A DNA stretch of 64,000 nt from Burkholderia sp. WSM2232 (lineage in GTDB: Bacteria; Pseudomonadota; Gammaproteobacteria; Burkholderiales; Burkholderiaceae). Shown here piece after piece: positions 61,214 through 64,000 of the stretch (its first letter is position 1; every line of letters starts with the position of its first letter). The stretch covers positions 62,001 through 126,000 of the forward strand of contig NZ_AWZV01000013.1 of NCBI RefSeq assembly GCF_000472545.1, written 5' to 3'. A program made the translations under genes and the position numbers. Below the pieces are notes generated by a model. The model was not told the origin of the DNA, did not search any database, and saw only the letters and a program-made list of their open reading frames with translations.

Positions 61214-62542
61214 ATGGACCCCCATGCGAGCGCTTCTCTGGAAGCAATCAACAGCAAGGTAATGCGCCGGCTGTTGCCGTTCCTGTTGTTGATGTACGTG
61301 CTGGCGTTTCTGGACCGGGCGAACATCGGCTTCGCGCAGAAAGCGCTGCAGCACGATACTGGTCTGTCGAACGCCGCGTTCGCGTTCGGCGCGGGCGTGT
61401 TCTTCGTCGGCTATGCATTGTTCGAAGTGCCAAGCAACCTGCTGCTGCATCGTGTCGGCGCGCGAGCATGGATGTGCCGCATCATGGTGACGTGGGGACT
61501 CGTGTCGGCGGCAATGAGTCTTGCGCATACCGCTACCGCGTTCTACAGCCTGCGGTTTTTGCTGGGCGTCGCCGAGGCCGGATTTTTTCCCGGCGTCATT
61601 TATTACCTCACACACTGGTTTCCGCAACGTGCGCGTGCGCGCGCAGTCGGCGTGTTCTATTTCGGCGCGCCGCTGGCCTTCATTTTCGGCAGTCCGTTGT
61701 CGGGCTCGCTGCTCGAACTGCATGGCGCACTCGGCCTTGCGGGCTGGCAGTGGCTGTTTCTCGTCGAAGGCATCCTGGCCTCGCTCGTGGGCGTGTGGGC
61801 ATTCTGGTATCTCGACAATCGTCCGGAAGACGCTCGCTGGCTCGACGCACAAGAGCGCACGAGCTTGCGCGTGGCTCTCGACGAAGATGCACGCGCTGCC
61901 TCCGTCCACGGACCGCATCGCATTCTTGCCGCGCTGGTGGACCCTCGTGTGCTGCTGCTCTCGCTCATCTATCTGCTGATCCAGATGAGCGTGTACGGCG
62001 TGATTTTCTATCTGCCGCAACAGGTCGCCGCGTTGCTCGGCACGACGGTCGGCTTTCACGTGGGCCTGGTCGCTGCATTGCCGTGGCTGTGCGCGCTGGC
62101 CGTAACCTGGTACGTGCCTCGCCGCGCGGATCGCACGGGCGGGCACCGCCGCTGGGCGTCCGCATTGCTCGTGGTGGCCGGTCTTGGCATTGGCGTGTCG
62201 GGGCTCGCCCATAACCCGGCCATCGGTCTCGTCGCGTTGTGTTGCGCGGCAAGCGGTTTCATTGCCGCACAACCGCTTTTCTGGACCTTCCCGACGCGCT
62301 TGCTCACTGGCGCGGCGGCCGCGGGCGGCATCGCGCTGATCAACTCGCTCGGCAGCCTTGGCGGCTTTATCGCGCCGAGCTTGCGGACTGCGGCGGAGCG
62401 CGCGTTCGCTTCCACATCGGCGGGACTGGTGGTGCTCGGCTTCTGCAGTCTGCTTGCTGCGTTGCTGATCGGCACGCTGTTGCGGCGCGACGGCGCACAG
62501 GCACCCGGTGCATTTCACGACTTGCTGCATCGCGCCCGCTAG
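61214..62542 (+). CDS. MFS transporter, anion:cation symporter (ACS) family, probable rhamnonate/rhamnose uptake
   Basis: 442 residues from the ATG at 61214, with AAGGAG ahead; the upstream frame has no transporter sequence. FLDRANIGFAQKALQHDTGLS and GVAEAGFFPGVIYYLTHWFP are ACS family hallmarks. Twelve helices. Between the SDR and rhamnonate dehydratase genes, it most likely brings in L-rhamnonate or L-rhamnose. Confidence 0.88.
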   Translation: MDPHASASLEAINSKVMRRLLPFLLLMYVLAFLDRANIGFAQKALQHDTGLSNAAFAFGAGVFFVGYALFEVPSNLLLHRVGARAWMCRIMVTWGLVSAAMSLAHTATAFYSLRFLLGVAEAGFFPGVIYYLTHWFPQRARARAVGVFYFGAPLAFIFGSPLSGSLLELHGALGLAGWQWLFLVEGILASLVGVWAFWYLDNRPEDARWLDAQERTSLRVALDEDARAASVHGPHRILAALVDPRVLLLSLIYLLIQMSVYGVIFYLPQQVAALLGTTVGFHVGLVAALPWLCALAVTWYVPRRADRTGGHRRWASALLVVAGLGIGVSGLAHNPAIGLVALCCAASGFIAAQPLFWTFPTRLLTGAAAAGGIALINSLGSLGGFIAPSLRTAAERAFASTSAGLVVLGFCSLLAALLIGTLLRRDGAQAPGAFHDLLHRAR

Positions 62543-62590
62543 GCGCGTGTCAGGCGACACGTTCGACGTCAATCACGGAGCCTCTCTCTC

Positions 62591-63769
62591 ATGGCCATGC
62601 CCACTATCCGGCACGTGCGTGCCTTCATCGTTCGCGGCGGCGGAGCGGACTATCACGATCAGCCCGACGGACACTGGATCGACGATCATATTTCCACGCC
62701 GATGGCGCGTTATCCCGAGTATCGCCAGAGCCGCCAGTCCTTCGGCATCAATGTGCTGGGCACGCTGGTCGTCGAAATAGAAGCGAGCGACGGCACGGTT
62801 GGCTTCGCGGTGACGACGGGCGGCGAGATTGGCGCGTTCATCGTCGAGAAACACCTTGCGCGGTTTCTGGAGGGCCAACTGGTCACTGACATCGAGAAGA
62901 TGTGGGATCAGATGTACTACTCCACGCTTTACTACGGGCGCAAAGGAGTGGTGCTCAATACGATTTCCGGCGTGGATCTCGCGTTGTGGGATCTGCTCGC
63001 AAAAGTGCGCAAGGAGCCGGTGTATCAACTGCTGGGTGGCCCGGTGCGCGACGAGCTGGTGTTCTACGCGACGGGCGCGCGTCCCGATCTCGCGAAGCAG
63101 ATGGGCTTTATCGGCGGAAAACTGCCGTTGCAGCACGGCCCGGCCGAAGGCGAGGCGGGGCTCAAGCTCAATCTCGAGAAACTCGCGGACATGCGCAGCC
63201 GTGTCGGCGACGACTTCTGGCTGATGTACGACTGCTGGATGAGTCTGGACGTGCCGTACGCGAAGCGCCTTGCACAAGCCGCTCACGAGTATGGGCTCAA
63301 ATGGATAGAAGAGTGCCTGCCGCCTGACGACTACTGGGGTTACGCCGAACTGCGCCGCAACGTGCCGCGCGGCATGATGGTGTCCACGGGCGAACATGAA
63401 GCCACGCGCTGGGGCTTTCGCATGCTGCTCGAGATGCAGTGCTGCGATCTGATCCAGCCGGACGTGGGCTGGTGCGGCGGCATCACGGAACTCATCAAGA
63501 TTTCGGCGCTGGCCGACGCGCATAACGTAATGGTCGTGCCGCATGGCTCGTCCGTGTATAGCTACCATTTCGTGCTCACGCGTCACAACTCGCCGTTCTC
63601 CGAGTTTCTGATGATGGCGCCCAAGGCCGACGAGGTCGTGCCTATGTTCACGCCGCTGCTGCTCGACGAACCGGTGCCGGTCAACGGTCGCATGAAAGTG
63701 CCGGACACGCCGGGCTTCGGCGTGCGGCTCAACCCGGAATGTGCATTGGTGCGGCCTTATCCGCGTTGA
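62591..63769 (+). CDS. rhmD: L-rhamnonate dehydratase
   Basis: 392 residues. It is an enolase-superfamily protein: metal ligands Asp in LMYDCWM, Glu in [10 protein letters not shown] and Glu in [11 protein letters not shown], with the catalytic His in [12 protein letters not shown]. The N-terminus ([20 protein letters not shown]) and overall length match RhmD closely. It dehydrates L-rhamnonate to 2-keto-3-deoxy-L-rhamnonate. An in-frame ATG six bases on is a possible alternative start. Confidence 0.92.
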   Translation: MAMPTIRHVRAFIVRGGGADYHDQPDGHWIDDHISTPMARYPEYRQSRQSFGINVLGTLVVEIEASDGTVGFAVTTGGEIGAFIVEKHLARFLEGQLVTDIEKMWDQMYYSTLYYGRKGVVLNTISGVDLALWDLLAKVRKEPVYQLLGGPVRDELVFYATGARPDLAKQMGFIGGKLPLQHGPAEGEAGLKLNLEKLADMRSRVGDDFWLMYDCWMSLDVPYAKRLAQAAHEYGLKWIEECLPPDDYWGYAELRRNVPRGMMVSTGEHEATRWGFRMLLEMQCCDLIQPDVGWCGGITELIKISALADAHNVMVVPHGSSVYSYHFVLTRHNSPFSEFLMMAPKADEVVPMFTPLLLDEPVPVNGRMKVPDTPGFGVRLNPECALVRPYPR

Positions 63770-63819
63770 TCGGGCCTCGTGCATCCGTTCGTACTCGCAT
63801 CTACTGAGAGGGGAATCAC

Positions 63820-64000
63820 GTGCTGCTCAAGGACAAGGTTGTGATCGTCACCGGCGGCTCGCGCGGCATTGGGCGCGCGATAGCGGTCGCGTGCGCAACC
63901 GAAGGCGCGGACGTCGCGATCAACTACTGGGGCGATAACGACGCGTCGTATGGACGCCGCTCGGCCGTCGCGGAAGTGGTCGGGCAAATCGAGGCGCTCG
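63820..64000 (+). CDS. L-rhamnose 1-dehydrogenase (NAD(P)+), 3' end beyond window
   Basis: Sixty codons from a GTG with GAGGGGA ahead; the frame is open at the right edge. [22 protein letters not shown] is the SDR cofactor motif, and [16 protein letters not shown] matches the distinctive start of bacterial L-rhamnose 1-dehydrogenases. It would catalyse the first step, L-rhamnose to rhamnono-lactone. A lactonase and later genes should lie beyond the window. Confidence 0.85.
   Translation, partial: MLLKDKVVIVTGGSRGIGRAIAVACATEGADVAINYWGDNDASYGRRSAVAEVVGQIEAL

Noticed and set aside
1-64000. Insertion sequences, integrases, attachment sites, tRNA or rRNA genes
   Set aside because: Looked for on both strands; none recognised.

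Overview
The window is high-GC DNA with the gene density, Burkholderia-type porin, H-NS-like protein, LysR regulators and catabolic operons typical of a Burkholderiaceae member (Paraburkholderia, Caballeronia or Burkholderia). I see no rRNA, tRNA, insertion sequence, integrase or CRISPR array. It reads as accessory metabolic DNA, probably from a secondary replicon.

Layout. 1-4.9 kb: end of a tannase-family esterase, a lipoprotein with a duplicated domain, a membrane diguanylate cyclase and an NAD(P)-binding oxidoreductase. 5-7 kb: a LysR regulator and an ECF41-type sigma factor, with a match to the ECF41 promoter consensus between them. 7.2-16.8 kb: one minus-strand operon for import (PotABCD-like ABC transporter) and oxidation (HcnA/HcnB-like pair, two amino acid oxidase-like flavoproteins, RidA) of an opine- or amino acid-like compound, with a divergent NocR/OccR-like regulator.

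16.8-38.3 kb is the most notable region: a catabolic island with a UbiX prenyltransferase, two UbiD decarboxylases, a three-subunit molybdenum hydroxylase, a CoxG-like protein, an alpha/beta hydrolase, a thioesterase, an AMP-dependent ligase, RidA, a porin, a SsuABC-like ABC transporter and two MFS transporters. Six promoters in it share one directional 40-41 bp element (ATGAA, 5 bases, YTCAT-R, 4-5 bases, YATGAR, 8 bases, GTTTG). This geometry fits a LysR-type box centred near -64 followed by a -35 hexamer. The element links the units into one regulon, probably for an aromatic or heteroaromatic carboxylate; the roles parallel the hmf furan pathway, but the substrate is not proven.

38.4-54.3 kb holds smaller units: a LysR/SDR pair, a TetR/VOC pair, a Fur-box gene, a desaturase, CDP-diacylglycerol pyrophosphatase, amidase, a ferritin-like protein, FMN reductase, J-protein, LMW phosphatase, a degenerate H-NS-like protein, an MFS exporter and two candidate small RNAs ending in intrinsic terminators. 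55.7-60.0 kb is an R-body (reb) locus: three short RebB proteins, a longer RebB-like protein, an accessory protein, a dedicated sigma factor and a nearby Crp/Fnr regulator. 60.3-64.0 kb starts an oxidative L-rhamnose operon (SDR, MFS, L-rhamnonate dehydratase, L-rhamnose dehydrogenase cut by the window edge).
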